Shown: one piece after another, positions 9,512-22,384 of the stretch
How the letters are laid out: every line of letters starts with the position of its first letter
Numbering within the stretch: the stretch's first letter is position 1
Assembly: GCA_963768565.1 (NCBI GenBank)
Contig: CAVYIO010000015.1
Coordinates: 186,001 to 250,000, forward strand
DNA length: 64,000 bases
Source: JABDKH01 sp963768565
GTDB taxonomy: Bacteria; Bacteroidota; Rhodothermia; Rhodothermales; JABDKH01
Direction: 5' to 3'
Notes under the pieces: generated by a model
Databases searched by the model: none
What the model was told of the DNA's origin: nothing
The model's input: only the letters and a program-made list of their open reading frames with translations
Translations under genes and position numbers: made by a program

Positions 9512-9544
9512 AAATAAAACGGGCGGCCGTTTCGCGCGCCGCCC
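9512..9544 (-). terminator. Intrinsic terminator of the TPR gene
   Basis: Read on the minus strand, a GC-rich hairpin with arms at 9538-9544 and 9521-9527 (7 bp, GGGCGGC pairing with GCCGCCC) is followed by GTTTTATTT. It lies 27 bp beyond the TPR gene stop and just before the GTG of the DUF368 gene, so the two leftward genes are probably transcribed separately. Confidence 0.65.
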
Positions 9545-9570
9545 TGCCTTCTGGAGAAGTGTACTCGTGA

Positions 9571-10974
9571 TTAACTATCCAGCCCCAGTTCGCGGCGGAT
9601 ATCTGAATCGGCAAGCAACTCGGGCCACGAGGTCTGCCATTCATCCTTCTTCTTTGGATCAATGACAAACGCCATCTTCAGGGAGCGGAGGCTTTCCTCG
9701 GATCTTCCGAGAGCCAGCAGGGCCTTGGCTTGCTGAACGTACGCGCCGGCGCAGTCAGGTTTCAGCGACAGGGCCCGGCTATACGCCTCCAGTGCTTCCT
9801 CCATTCTCGATGCCTTGAAAAGCGTCTCGGCATAGTCAAGCCACGCGTCCCGGTTTCCGGAATCGAGCTTGACCACCATCCGGTACGAGTCGGCGGCCTG
9901 CTGGAGCTTGCCGATCACGTGCTCGCTATCGGCTTTGGCATACCAGAATTCGCCGACATCCGGGGTAATGCTGATTGCACGATCGTAGAACTCGATGGCT
10001 TCCGTGTGCTGGTCCTGCGCATCGAAGCAGCACCCGAGACCGTACCATGCCTCCGCATACTTCGGATCTTCCTTCAGGGCGTTCCTGAACTGATGAATGG
10101 CGGCACTGAACTGGCCGAGCTCCTCGTGGGCAAGTGCGATATTGTAGTGCGTCGCCGCGTCGCCGCCTTCGAGCTCGATGACCTGAGCGTAGCTGGCGAT
10201 AGCTTCCTGGAGGCGATTCATGTTCGCCAGCGCATTACCGCGATTGTAATGAGCGGAGGCAAAATCCTCCTTGATGGCAATCGCCATGTCGTACGACCAT
10301 GCCGCGTCCTTGAATCGCTTCATGCGGTTGAGCACGATTCCCCGGTTGTACCAGGCGTCGCAAGAGTAGGGGTCCTGGTCGATGTGCCGATCGTAGCATT
10401 CGACGCTTCTCGCATCCTGCCCCAGACGATCGTAACAGTAGCCGAGCTCGTACCACGCCTCCGGATGATCCTCATTCATCTCGATGCACGAGACGAAAAC
10501 TTCGACCGCGTCGGCGAGCCGTTCCATCCGCTCCAGCGTGACGCCTTTGTTGAACAGGGCGTCGTCGTGAGAGGGATCAAGACACAGCGCTTGCTCATAC
10601 GCCGCAAGAGCAGCCTCACCATCGTTGAGCGTGTCGAGCGTGATACCGCGATTGACTATCGTCTCTGTGTCATTCGGGTTGATCGCGAGTGACTTGTCGT
10701 AGGCCTGCAGCGCGTCGTCGTGACGGCCGAGGTTGTTCATGAGCACGCCGCGTCGCATCCAGGCGTCCGACGAGAACGGGTAGCTGTCGAGCAGCCTGTC
10801 GATCACGCGTAGAGCCCCCTCATAGTCCGCGCGCTCGAAGTAGTAGGTCGCGATCTCTTCGAGCGTATCGGAGTCATAGTAGGCGGACTCGCCTGACTCG
10901 TATGCGGAGACGAGGTCAGTCAGTCGCTGCTCGTCCGCAAACTCTTCCTGATCGTCAAAGCCGTATTCAAACAT
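9571..10974 (-). CDS. Tetratricopeptide repeat protein (about 12 TPRs)
   Basis: A 467-residue protein made almost wholly of 34-residue TPR units. Examples are AWMRRGVLMNNLGRHDDAL, ALFNKGVTLERMERLADAV, AWYNRGIVLNRMKRFKDAA and AWYGLGCCFDAQDQHTEAI. The N-terminus is acidic (MFEYGFDDQEEFADE) and there is no signal peptide, so a cytosolic scaffold or adaptor is likely. The start at 10974 is chosen because the upstream extension to 11013 has no TPR character. Related all-TPR proteins are common in Bacteroidota without a fixed role. It diverges from the thymidylate kinase gene. Confidence 0.88.
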   Translation of the reverse strand: MFEYGFDDQEEFADEQRLTDLVSAYESGESAYYDSDTLEEIATYYFERADYEGALRVIDRLLDSYPFSSDAWMRRGVLMNNLGRHDDALQAYDKSLAINPNDTETIVNRGITLDTLNDGEAALAAYEQALCLDPSHDDALFNKGVTLERMERLADAVEVFVSCIEMNEDHPEAWYELGYCYDRLGQDARSVECYDRHIDQDPYSCDAWYNRGIVLNRMKRFKDAAWSYDMAIAIKEDFASAHYNRGNALANMNRLQEAIASYAQVIELEGGDAATHYNIALAHEELGQFSAAIHQFRNALKEDPKYAEAWYGLGCCFDAQDQHTEAIEFYDRAISITPDVGEFWYAKADSEHVIGKLQQAADSYRMVVKLDSGNRDAWLDYAETLFKASRMEEALEAYSRALSLKPDCAGAYVQQAKALLALGRSEESLRSLKMAFVIDPKKKDEWQTSWPELLADSDIRRELGLDS

Positions 10975-11217
10975 GCTCGCTTTGGATCGATTTTTCGCCC
11001 GCCAGGCGTGCAAAAATGGGTTTCTCTACCTTGTGTGCGGCGACGACGTTCGAGATGGTGGCGACGTGCTTCAAACGCACAAACCAGTATAATTTGAGAT
11101 TGCAGCTTATGCAAGCGGTTCGGCAAGCGGACCGGTCACAGTATGTATTAACGAATCAAACGCGATTTCTTGCTCCGGCGCCATTGCGCTCATAACGGGG
11201 CAGAATCGTCCCACACT

Positions 11218-12024
11218 ATGCCTCTCATAACGTTCGAGGGAATTGACGGGAGTGGAAAGGGCACTCAGATTCGCCTGCTGCGCCAGAGGTACCAGGAGCT
11301 GGGTGTCGATTCCACCGTCTTCCGGGAGCCGGGTGGCACGCTTCTCTCGGAGCGTGTTCGGACGCTGTTGCTGGATCCCGCGTTGCACGTGGAGCCGCTG
11401 GCGGAACTCCTGCTGTTTTCGGCCGCTCGATCACAGCTATGCGAGGAGAAGATCCGGCCGCTTCTTGCCGAAGGCGCTGTCGTCATTCTGGACCGTTTCT
11501 ATGATTCTACGGTTGCCTACCAGGGAGGAGGCAGGCAGATCGGCGATTTCGACTGGCTTTCGGAGTTCAATCGCCGCGTCACCGGAGGCCTGGCGCCGGA
11601 CCGCACCTATTATCTCAGAGTCTCGCTGGAAGTTGCGGGGCGGCGTCGCCGACATCGCGAAGAAGATCGCCTGGAATCGGGCGGCGAGGCATTCTTCGGA
11701 CGGGTTGAGGCGGCCTATGAACGCATTGCGCAGGAAAACCCTGATCGCGTGGTGCCGATCGATGGAAACGGTCCTCCCGAGGAGGTCGCAGAAGCAGTGT
11801 GGAAGGACGCCCGAACCTTGATTGTGCCACCGGAACCCGGCACTTCGAGGTCCGGTTCATCCGTGGCCGTGATAAGCAACAAACGATATGTCACTTATTC
11901 CGAAGCGTCAACAGGAGGAGGTTCGCCGGATCTTCAGCGATTTTCTGAAGGACCGGAATCAACGGCAGACGCCGGAACGGTTCACGATTCTGGAAGAAGT
12001 CTATCAGAGTTCTGTTCATTTTGA
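11218..12024 (+). CDS. tmk: Thymidylate kinase (dTMP kinase) with an unusual C-terminal tail
   Basis: The N-terminus ITFEGIDGSGKGTQ is the P-loop of thymidylate kinase. DR(F/Y) follows in LDRFYDSTVAYQGGGR, which also holds the dTMP-binding segment, and RVEAAYERIAQ matches the C-terminal helix. The enzyme makes dTDP from dTMP in the cytosol. The normal fold should end near residue 205 (about base 11830). The frame runs on for some 60 low-complexity residues and overlaps the Fur gene by 137 bp. In the +1 frame the stops TGA TAA occur at 11870-11875, just before the Fur start, so the tail may be the result of a small indel. The start at 11218 is fixed by the P-loop spacing. Confidence 0.88.
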   Translation: MPLITFEGIDGSGKGTQIRLLRQRYQELGVDSTVFREPGGTLLSERVRTLLLDPALHVEPLAELLLFSAARSQLCEEKIRPLLAEGAVVILDRFYDSTVAYQGGGRQIGDFDWLSEFNRRVTGGLAPDRTYYLRVSLEVAGRRRRHREEDRLESGGEAFFGRVEAAYERIAQENPDRVVPIDGNGPPEEVAEAVWKDARTLIVPPEPGTSRSGSSVAVISNKRYVTYSEASTGGGSPDLQRFSEGPESTADAGTVHDSGRSLSEFCSF

Positions 12025-12367
12025 CGCCGACGAGCTGTATGCGAAACTGAAGGAGAACGGCGTTCGCGTAAGCCGGGCGACGGTGTACAACACACTGGAC
12101 CTTCTCATCGACTGTGACCTGGTTGTCAAGCATCAGTTTGGTAACAAACAGGCGAAGTATGAGCGCGCCTACAGTTACTGGCAGCACGACCACCTGATCT
12201 GCATGGACTGCAATGAGCTCTTTGAATTCTGCGATCCCAGGATCCAGAGTATTCAGGAAATGGTGGCCGAGATCTACGACTTTGAGGTCAAGCACCACTC
12301 CCTGCACATCTACGGGCATTGCAAGAGGAGTAATTGCCCAAACCGAACGGCTGCCGGGGATTCCTGA
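11888..12367 (+). CDS. Fur-family metal-responsive transcriptional regulator
   Basis: A 159-residue Fur-type repressor. The winged helix is visible as RQTPERFTILEEVYQSSVHF and VSRATVYNTLDLLIDCDLV. The metal sites are HDHLICMDC and HCKRSNC, giving two cysteine pairs for a structural zinc, plus the His-rich HHSLHIYGHC segment. It represses iron, zinc or peroxide-response genes when metal is bound; which metal cannot be decided here. It overlaps the tmk frame by 137 bp, and no Shine-Dalgarno sequence precedes its ATG. Candidate targets include the TonB/HmuY locus at 39.6 kb, but no Fur box was confirmed. Confidence 0.88.
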   Translation: MSLIPKRQQEEVRRIFSDFLKDRNQRQTPERFTILEEVYQSSVHFDADELYAKLKENGVRVSRATVYNTLDLLIDCDLVVKHQFGNKQAKYERAYSYWQHDHLICMDCNELFEFCDPRIQSIQEMVAEIYDFEVKHHSLHIYGHCKRSNCPNRTAAGDS

Positions 12368-12473
12368 CAGTTCACGTGAGCAGGTTAAAATCTGTGGACA
12401 TGTTCTGGTCCACGCACTATTTTACTGCGTAGTCCGAACACTGTCTTCGAGAGCATTTTCTTCACGACCGTCT

Positions 12474-12878
12474 GTGTCTAAAGCTGCATTCATAGCTGCT
12501 GTATTCGTCCTGGGCGCTGCGTCAGTCACCCTGTTCAGCGTTCGGTTGAGCTATTTCAGTGTTCAGCCGAAGGGGGACAACTTCGAGATTGCCTGGCAGA
12601 CAGACGTGGAGGACGGCGTTTCGGCATACGAGCTGCACAGGCGCACGACGACCACGAACAACGAATTCGTGCTGGTCAGGACCGAGGCGCCGCACGGGGC
12701 CGGCAGGTTGTACAGCGTCAGAGACGACCAGGTCTTCAAATCGGCGAGTGAGCTGATCGACTATCGGCTGCAGGCCATTCTGGCCGATGGCTCACGTCAG
12801 GTGCTACGTCTCGAATCAGTGAATTACACGCCGACGGCGATCCGGAGAACATGGGGCAGCATCAAGGCGATGTTCTAG
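12474..12878 (+). CDS. Small membrane-anchored or secreted protein with a fibronectin-like domain, unknown function
   Basis: About 134 residues from a GTG start (frame open from 12213). A hydrophobic segment (AAFIAAVFVLGAASVTLF) is followed by one beta domain. The pattern NFEIAWQTDVEDGVSAYELHRR, then DYRLQAILADGS, is the fibronectin-III-like module seen in many Bacteroidota surface proteins, where W.T..E....Y...R and Y.L...D.DG recur. No catalytic motif is visible. It sits between the Fur and pyrR genes with short gaps. The start is uncertain; 12474 is chosen because it directly precedes the hydrophobic segment. Confidence 0.6.
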   Translation: MSKAAFIAAVFVLGAASVTLFSVRLSYFSVQPKGDNFEIAWQTDVEDGVSAYELHRRTTTTNNEFVLVRTEAPHGAGRLYSVRDDQVFKSASELIDYRLQAILADGSRQVLRLESVNYTPTAIRRTWGSIKAMF

Positions 12879-12936
12879 AAAGGTCCCGGCCGGCGCATGG
12901 CCCGGTTTGATGTACAGTCCCCAGACCGAGGCTCCC

Positions 12937-13440
12937 ATGTCGGATACCGAGATACTCTCCGCCGAACGGGTCCATCGCATCATCGTCCGACTGGCGTACG
13001 AAATCGTCGAACGCAATCGCGGCGCTGACAACCTGGTCATTCTCGGCATTCTCAACGACGGCGAGAAGATCGGCGAGGCGATTGCGGCTGCGATTCCGGC
13101 TGTTGACGGGTCGGTACCGGCCTATCCGCTTGATGTGTCCCTCTATCGGGATGACGCCCCGAGGGCCTCCAGAGAGCCTTCCGGCGATCTCGAACTGACG
13201 GACCGGGACGTCATACTCGTCGACGACGTGCTGTTTACAGGCCGGACGGTGCGGGCGGCTCTGGACGCGATTGTCGCCTTTGGTCGCCCCAGGTCCATAC
13301 AACTCGTGGTCCTGATCGATCGCGGTCACCGGGAGTACCCGATACACGCCGACTATGTGGGACGGGCCATCCCGACGAAGCATCGCGAACGCATTGAGGT
13401 GCGCACGACGCCGGAGATCAGCGTGCATCTCGTGGAGTGA
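12937..13440 (+). CDS. pyrR: PyrR bifunctional pyrimidine regulator / uracil phosphoribosyltransferase
   Basis: A 167-residue type I phosphoribosyltransferase. The PRPP-binding motif VILVDDVLFTGRTVRAALDA is near residue 95. Flanking features specific to PyrR include LGILNDGEKIGEAI, the DVSLYRDD segment and the LIDRGHREYPIHADYVGR...PT end. PyrR regulates pyrimidine genes by attenuation in Firmicutes and also has UPRTase activity. No pyr biosynthetic gene is beside it here, so the enzymatic role may dominate. The start at 12937 has a GAGG about 9 bases upstream. It converges on the PASTA gene with a 6-bp gap. Confidence 0.9.
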   Translation: MSDTEILSAERVHRIIVRLAYEIVERNRGADNLVILGILNDGEKIGEAIAAAIPAVDGSVPAYPLDVSLYRDDAPRASREPSGDLELTDRDVILVDDVLFTGRTVRAALDAIVAFGRPRSIQLVVLIDRGHREYPIHADYVGRAIPTKHRERIEVRTTPEISVHLVE

Positions 13441-13446
13441 CGGAGC

Positions 13447-14220
13447 CTATTCTCCTCTTGGCGCGGCGAAGAGCCGTATCTCGAACCCCTGCCGAACCTG
13501 GGTTCCGGCCGCCCTGCTCTGGCGGGCGACGGTATCCTCCTCAGACACGGCATCGACGGCCACGGAGCGCAATCTGAGTGCGAGGAGTGCTCTTCGGGCC
13601 TGCTGGATGGTCATTCCCTCGACCTGCGGCACCTCGACGTAGTCTGTCCCCAGCCCCGTGCTGAACCACAGCGTCACGGAAGATCCGCGATCTACGGTCG
13701 ATCCGGCGGGAGGACTCTGGTTGGTGACGGTATTCTCGTAGGGTGACGGAATGGGGTCGGGTCGCTCCGAGGCGACTTTGAGTCCAGCGGTGAGCATGCG
13801 GTTTTTTGCTTCACGCAGGGCAAGGCCCTCCACACGAGGAACGGTGACGGTCGGGACGGATCCTGAGTTCACCGACAGGTAGATGCGGCGGCCGGACTTG
13901 ACCCGGGCTTCTGCCGGAGGGTTCTGGTCGACCACGATTTCCTTCTCGATGTTGGGGTTGAATCGTTGCACGACGCGTTCGACCTGAAGATCTCTTGCCT
14001 CGAGCATTCTGCGAGCGCTGTCGAACGGTATGTTCTGTACGTTTGGAACCGTGATGGCGGCATCCTGCCTTGTATATGAAGGCATGATTACGCGATCGAG
14101 GGTCAGCAGCAGGAGGACGCCGAGGAGGACGAATCCCGCGAGACCGGCCCAGAACAGGGAGTTTGCTGCGAGGCTGACGAGATAACGTCCGGATCGGGTG
14201 ATGGCTGGGGGTAGCTTCAT
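13447..14220 (-). CDS. PASTA-domain membrane protein without a kinase domain
   Basis: A 257-residue protein: a short cytoplasmic N-terminus, one transmembrane segment (residues about 22-43), then three PASTA domains (residues about 58-121, 123-190 and 195-255). The PASTA pattern is clear in ITVPNVQNIPFDSARRML, VTVPRVEGLALREAKNRM and VEVPQVEGMTIQQARRAL, each with an NPPAG or related motif. PASTA domains bind muropeptides or support penicillin-binding proteins and kinases. Here no kinase is fused, as is common in Bacteroidota. The protein is probably periplasmic-facing and tied to cell-wall synthesis. It reads away from the rRNA operon. Confidence 0.87.
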   Translation of the reverse strand: MKLPPAITRSGRYLVSLAANSLFWAGLAGFVLLGVLLLLTLDRVIMPSYTRQDAAITVPNVQNIPFDSARRMLEARDLQVERVVQRFNPNIEKEIVVDQNPPAEARVKSGRRIYLSVNSGSVPTVTVPRVEGLALREAKNRMLTAGLKVASERPDPIPSPYENTVTNQSPPAGSTVDRGSSVTLWFSTGLGTDYVEVPQVEGMTIQQARRALLALRLRSVAVDAVSEEDTVARQSRAAGTQVRQGFEIRLFAAPRGE

Positions 14221-14514
14221 GGAAGAAGGTTAATGAGATGTACGGAGCGTAGTACGCACGACGTATTTCGAGGTGCCGACATCAGGGTGGGAACCCGTAG
14301 GTTGCGGTTGAGGTTATAGGCGGCTGTCCCCAAATTCGGGCCGCGGCGGGCATTGTGCCAGGCGTGGCTGGAGTGGCGGGGTAGTTGACATGATGGCGGC
14401 CGGCTTGTTTTGTCGGCTCTGGTGTTCCCAGCGAGCATTTCGGAGAGTGGATAGGGATCGAGGACCGATCCGTTTCGACGCTTTTTGAAATGACAGTTAA
14501 CCTAAAAGGTTTTG
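14221..14514. other. Non-coding region upstream of the rRNA operon
   Basis: About 290 bp between the PASTA gene start and the rRNA promoter candidate. No convincing gene, hairpin or repeat was seen. It is expected to carry the promoter of the leftward PASTA gene and upstream activating sequence for the rRNA promoter. Confidence 0.4.
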
Positions 14515-14544
14515 TTGACTGGTCGAGATGGGGCGCCGTATTAT
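14515..14544 (+). promoter_or_regulatory. Candidate rRNA operon promoter
   Basis: TTGACT at 14515-14520 and TATTAT at 14539-14544, separated by 18 bp, lie about 190 bp before the 16S gene in an otherwise empty stretch that includes A/T-rich sequence (CTTTTTGAAATGACAGTTAACC) just upstream. The boxes resemble a classical sigma70 promoter. No transcript data are available, and Bacteroidota promoters can use other boxes. Confidence 0.5.
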
Positions 14545-14622
14545 GTCAGTCCGGCCAAAATTTTGTTTTGGGTCGGTCGGAGGCTGGATCGGCTGCATGA
14601 GCAGTTGTTGCCGGCGCCGGGA

Positions 14623-14634
14623 GTTCTTTGATGA
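14623..14634 (+). promoter_or_regulatory. boxA-like antitermination motif in the 16S leader
   Basis: GTTCTTTGATGA resembles the boxA element (core TTCTTTGA) and matches the second copy before the 23S gene (TGTTCTTTGACA). BoxA is bound by NusB/S10 to prevent early termination of rRNA transcription. Confidence 0.5.
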
Positions 14635-14640
14635 GATTGG

Positions 14641-14663
14641 AAGTATAGCGAGTCCTGTCAATC
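14641..14663 (+). other. 16S processing stem, 5' arm
   Basis: These 23 bases are complementary to 16292-16314 just after the 16S gene, with a single U-G wobble. They would form a long helix bringing the 16S ends together, the normal RNase III substrate in pre-rRNA. Confidence 0.8.
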
Positions 14664-14730
14664 TGTGTATACCGTGCAAGCGGTGTACTCGAGAATTGGC
14701 GAGCACAAGCTCAGGATCATAGAAATAACT

Positions 14731-16264
<1,534 letters not shown>

Positions 16265-16291
16265 AGAGAGCCTTGTCTTGCCTAACTCGTG

Positions 16292-16314
16292 GATTGGCAG
16301 GACTCGCTATACTT
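16292..16314 (+). other. 16S processing stem, 3' arm
   Basis: Complement of 14641-14663, located 27 bases after the 16S 3' end and before tRNA-Ile. See the 5' arm for the pairing. Confidence 0.8.
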
Positions 16315-16387
16315 CTCACTCATCGAGGAACTGAGACGGATTGTTCTTTTTAAGAGTGACGGTCTCTCCGTGGTTAATAGCCAAGAG

Positions 16388-16461
<74 letters not shown>

Positions 16462-16489
16462 CCTATCGGTTGCCACGGTCAGGCAGTCC

Positions 16490-16562
16490 GGGGTTATAGC
16501 TCAGTTGGTAGAGCACCTGCTTTGCAAGCAGGGGGTCACCGGTTCGAATCCGACTAACTCCA
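16490..16562 (+). tRNA. tRNA-Ala (anticodon TGC)
   Basis: A 73-nt cloverleaf with acceptor GGGGTTA/TAACTCC that includes the G3-U70 wobble, the identity element for alanine. The anticodon TGC is at 16523-16525 in loop CTTTGCAAG, and the T-arm is GGTTCGAATCC. CCA is not encoded. It sits 28 bases after tRNA-Ile. Confidence 0.96.
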
Positions 16563-16618
16563 CTAGCCGCAGTGGCTGCAGAAGCGTTTAGACTTGCTTC
16601 CGCGGTACGGCTCGGTAC

Positions 16619-16630
16619 TGTTCTTTGACA
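16619..16630 (+). promoter_or_regulatory. boxA-like motif before 23S
   Basis: TGTTCTTTGACA matches the boxA antitermination element and parallels the copy in the 16S leader. Its placement in the tRNA-23S spacer, about 110 bases before the 23S gene, is typical. Confidence 0.6.
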
Positions 16631-16648
16631 TGTTGTGGTTTCTAGATT

Positions 16649-16671
16649 GCCAGTGAGAGTTCTCACTGAGC
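16649..16671 (+). other. 23S processing stem, 5' arm
   Basis: This stretch (GCCAGTGAG...CTCACTGAGC) is largely complementary to 19718-19738 after the 23S gene and is also locally self-complementary. It probably forms the RNase III processing helix around 23S, with a local hairpin as an alternative. Confidence 0.55.
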
Positions 16672-16739
16672 AAATGTAAGTTAATTACAGAACGAGCGTC
16701 TGGATTACGGCATGTACCGGTGTGATTAGAATCATGACG

Positions 16740-19674
<2,935 letters not shown>

Positions 19675-19717
19675 CGACATTATTCTACACGCACCGTCCG
19701 TACGGACAGGCGCTTTA

Positions 19718-19738
19718 GCTCAGTGAAACTTCACTGGC
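19718..19738 (+). other. 23S processing stem, 3' arm
   Basis: GCTCAGTGAAACTTCACTGG and the following C pair with 16649-16671 before the 23S gene. It lies between 23S and 5S. Confidence 0.5.
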
Positions 19739-19771
19739 GTTACGGAACCATCACCATGTCACCATTTGATT

Positions 19772-19882
<111 letters not shown>

Positions 19883-19890
19883 ATCATTCT

Positions 19891-19930
19891 GAAAGAAGGC
19901 CCGTTGCTTTGCAGCGGGCCTTCTTTCGTT
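19891..19930 (+). terminator. Strong rRNA operon terminator
   Basis: A 17-bp hairpin has arms at 19891-19907 and 19911-19927 with one G-U pair and a TTT loop. The arms carry GGCCCG flanked by GAAAGAA and TTCTTTC, so the 3' arm itself supplies the T-rich tail. It ends the rRNA transcript. Confidence 0.88.
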
Positions 19931-20144
19931 CTAACCTCCCGCACCCGCAGAAGTACCAACCCTCCCCGGCGAGGCATCCAGCAATTCCCTCGCACGAATG
20001 TCGCCCCCTTCTTGAGCCGACGACATCCATTCGCGATATTGCCCACCGCTCCAATTCGAGCTCGCGAGGTCTGCCCCACAACATCCTGTGCGGCAGGCGG
20101 GCCGAGGAGACCCCTCACACATCTGAAGCCCGCTCGCACTCATC

Positions 20145-22139
20145 ATGACCATGGACCTGAATCTTCCGCGCCGCCTCGCTGCAACCTTCATCTGCCTCCT
20201 GACGATCTCCTCCGCTCAAGCCCAGCAGACGTCCCAGGAGTCGGATCGGGATAAACCTCCCGAAGAATCAACTTCCGTCGGCTACACGGCTGCCATCAGT
20301 CTCCCGCTGGGATTCTATGTGGAAGACGTGACGCCGAGCCACTCCTTCTCAACGCCCGTCGCTGTTGCGTTCGCGCCCGACGGTCGCATCTTTGTTGCCG
20401 AAAAAAGAGGCCACGTCTATATCATCGAAGGTGGTGTCAAACTCACGACCCCGTTCATTAACCTCGAGGCCGAGGTCCTGGATCACTGGGACAGAGGCCT
20501 TCTCGGCATCGCCCTCGATCCCGACTTCGCCACGAACGAGCACGTATATCTCCTCTACACGTACGACCGCGATGGGTCCGGCGACTATCAGCGCCAGGAC
20601 GTCGCAGCCAGGGTGACACGCTACACCGCGAGCTCGGGCAGTCCGAACGTCGCAGACCTCGCCTCGCGCCTCGTACTGATTGGCAACACCTTCGCCGAGG
20701 CAATCCCATCCTGTTACTACTCGCACACCATCGGAACCCTGCAGTTCGGCAGTGACGGATCGCTGCTCGTGGGCGCTGGCGACGGCGCCGACTTCACAAC
20801 AATGGACCCCGGTGGCCTTCATCCGAATTGCTTCGGCGTCGGGAAATTCCCGGCAGCCGAGGACGTCGGGGCTTTTCGGGCGCAGTACCTGGGCAGCCTC
20901 GCGGGAAAGATCCTTCGTATCGATCCCGCAACTGGCCTCGGATTTCCGTCAAATCCGTTCTACACCGGTACGGCATCCGACAACCAGTCACGCGTCTGGG
21001 CGCTCGGTCTTCGAAATCCTTTTCGCTTTTCGGCGCGGCGAAACGGAAGCACCAACGTAGTCGATGGCGATCCGGGTGCACTCTACATCGGAGACGTCGG
21101 ATGGAATACGTGGGAAGATCTCCAGGTCTCAAAAGCGGGTGGTGAGAATTTCGGCTGGCCCTGTTACGAAGGCCCTAATACTAACAGCCAATATCAGGCA
21201 GCCACCCCGGCGCATAGTAGCTGTGCCGGCGTATCGAGCCAGGCAGCGCCCCCGTACTACTGGCATCACACCAATACCGCACTATCCTCGCCGCCGGGCC
21301 TGACCGCCCGTGCCGTCGCCGTCGGCGATTTCTATCCCGGCTCCAAATACCCGGTAGCGTATCGAAATCGGCTGTACTATGCCGACTACATCAGGCAGTG
21401 GATCGCGACCGCAGCAATCGACGCGTCAGACGATGTCTTCGACCACCAGGAGTTTGCGTCGGATGCCGGCAACGTGGCCGACATCCGATATGATTCTGTC
21501 TCCGACTATCTCTACTGGGTCGATCTCGGCTCAGGCGAGGTCATGCGACTGCGGCATGTCGACGAAACCGTGCTGGCCGTCGAACTCTCATCCATTCAGG
21601 CCACGACTCGCGACAACAAAGTCAGGCTCGAATGGACGACGACCGCCGAAGGCACATCTTCGGGGTTCGCAGTTGAACACCGGCCGCCCTCGCAGACAAA
21701 CTACTTTGAGATCGGATTCGTCGCGTCGAGCAACGTCGCTAACGACGCCGCCACCTACCGGTACGAAACGCACGTCCTTGATCCGGGCTTGCATACGTTC
21801 CGACTCCGACAGACGGACGGTGACGGAACCAGCATGTACAGTCGTGACGTGGAAATCCACGTGGGAGTGGGAGAGGACTTTCGAATTGACGCAGCTTATC
21901 CAAACCCGTTTTCGACGGGAACGAAGCTGCGCTTTGCGGTCTCCGAGACACAGCGTGTGGAAGTTGCCCTGTACGATCCTCTCGGGCGACGGCGCGCGCT
22001 TCTCTTTGATGAACTAGTGCAGGCCGATGAGATACGGTCTATCTCTGTCGATGGGACTGACCTGGAAAGCGGCACGTACGTGGTTCGTCTGTCCGGTGAG
22101 ACGCAATCTTCCGAGCGCTTCATCGTCCGGGTAAAGTAG
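20145..22139 (+). CDS. Secreted PQQ-type glucose/sorbosone dehydrogenase (GSDH) with T9SS domain
   Basis: A 664-residue protein. A signal peptide (FICLLTISSAQAQ) is followed by a GSDH beta-propeller. Typical motifs are PVAVAFAPDGRIFVAEKRG, RGLLGIALDPDFATNEHVYL, AGKILRIDPATG, SRVWALGLRNPFRFSA and YIGDVGWNTWEDL. This family oxidises aldose sugars or sorbosone with PQQ in the periplasm or at the surface; the exact substrate is unknown. A fibronectin-like part (residues about 485-570) precedes a T9SS domain starting AAYPNPFSTGTKL. It stands alone after the rRNA operon. Confidence 0.87.
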   Translation: MTMDLNLPRRLAATFICLLTISSAQAQQTSQESDRDKPPEESTSVGYTAAISLPLGFYVEDVTPSHSFSTPVAVAFAPDGRIFVAEKRGHVYIIEGGVKLTTPFINLEAEVLDHWDRGLLGIALDPDFATNEHVYLLYTYDRDGSGDYQRQDVAARVTRYTASSGSPNVADLASRLVLIGNTFAEAIPSCYYSHTIGTLQFGSDGSLLVGAGDGADFTTMDPGGLHPNCFGVGKFPAAEDVGAFRAQYLGSLAGKILRIDPATGLGFPSNPFYTGTASDNQSRVWALGLRNPFRFSARRNGSTNVVDGDPGALYIGDVGWNTWEDLQVSKAGGENFGWPCYEGPNTNSQYQAATPAHSSCAGVSSQAAPPYYWHHTNTALSSPPGLTARAVAVGDFYPGSKYPVAYRNRLYYADYIRQWIATAAIDASDDVFDHQEFASDAGNVADIRYDSVSDYLYWVDLGSGEVMRLRHVDETVLAVELSSIQATTRDNKVRLEWTTTAEGTSSGFAVEHRPPSQTNYFEIGFVASSNVANDAATYRYETHVLDPGLHTFRLRQTDGDGTSMYSRDVEIHVGVGEDFRIDAAYPNPFSTGTKLRFAVSETQRVEVALYDPLGRRRALLFDELVQADEIRSISVDGTDLESGTYVVRLSGETQSSERFIVRVK

Positions 22140-22384
22140 CAGGCGGCGAAGGATGCGTGCCTCGCGAACCGAAGTTTCGAACCGCTGGTCGGCCCACCCG
22201 ACCCGCCACACTTCGAGTGCAGGTCGGTGGACCACCTGCCTGCGCATGGAAGGATCGTCCACGCCCAAATTGACGCAGGATTCGATGTCCTCCTCGCGGC
22301 AGCGCCCTCTTCCACGCTCGCAGCCGCCGTATCTTGCCGGTCGCAGACAGATATCTGTATCCATCCAACCAATCGAACCTCCCC

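Noticed and set aside
9730..10692. 320-residue rightward frame opposite the TPR gene
   Set aside because: Antisense of TPR repeats, which gives regular but meaningless sequence.
22140..22384. Small frames in the gap upstream of purL (both strands)
   Set aside because: No ribosome binding site, no coding-like composition and no continuation of either neighbour; also no riboswitch motif could be identified.
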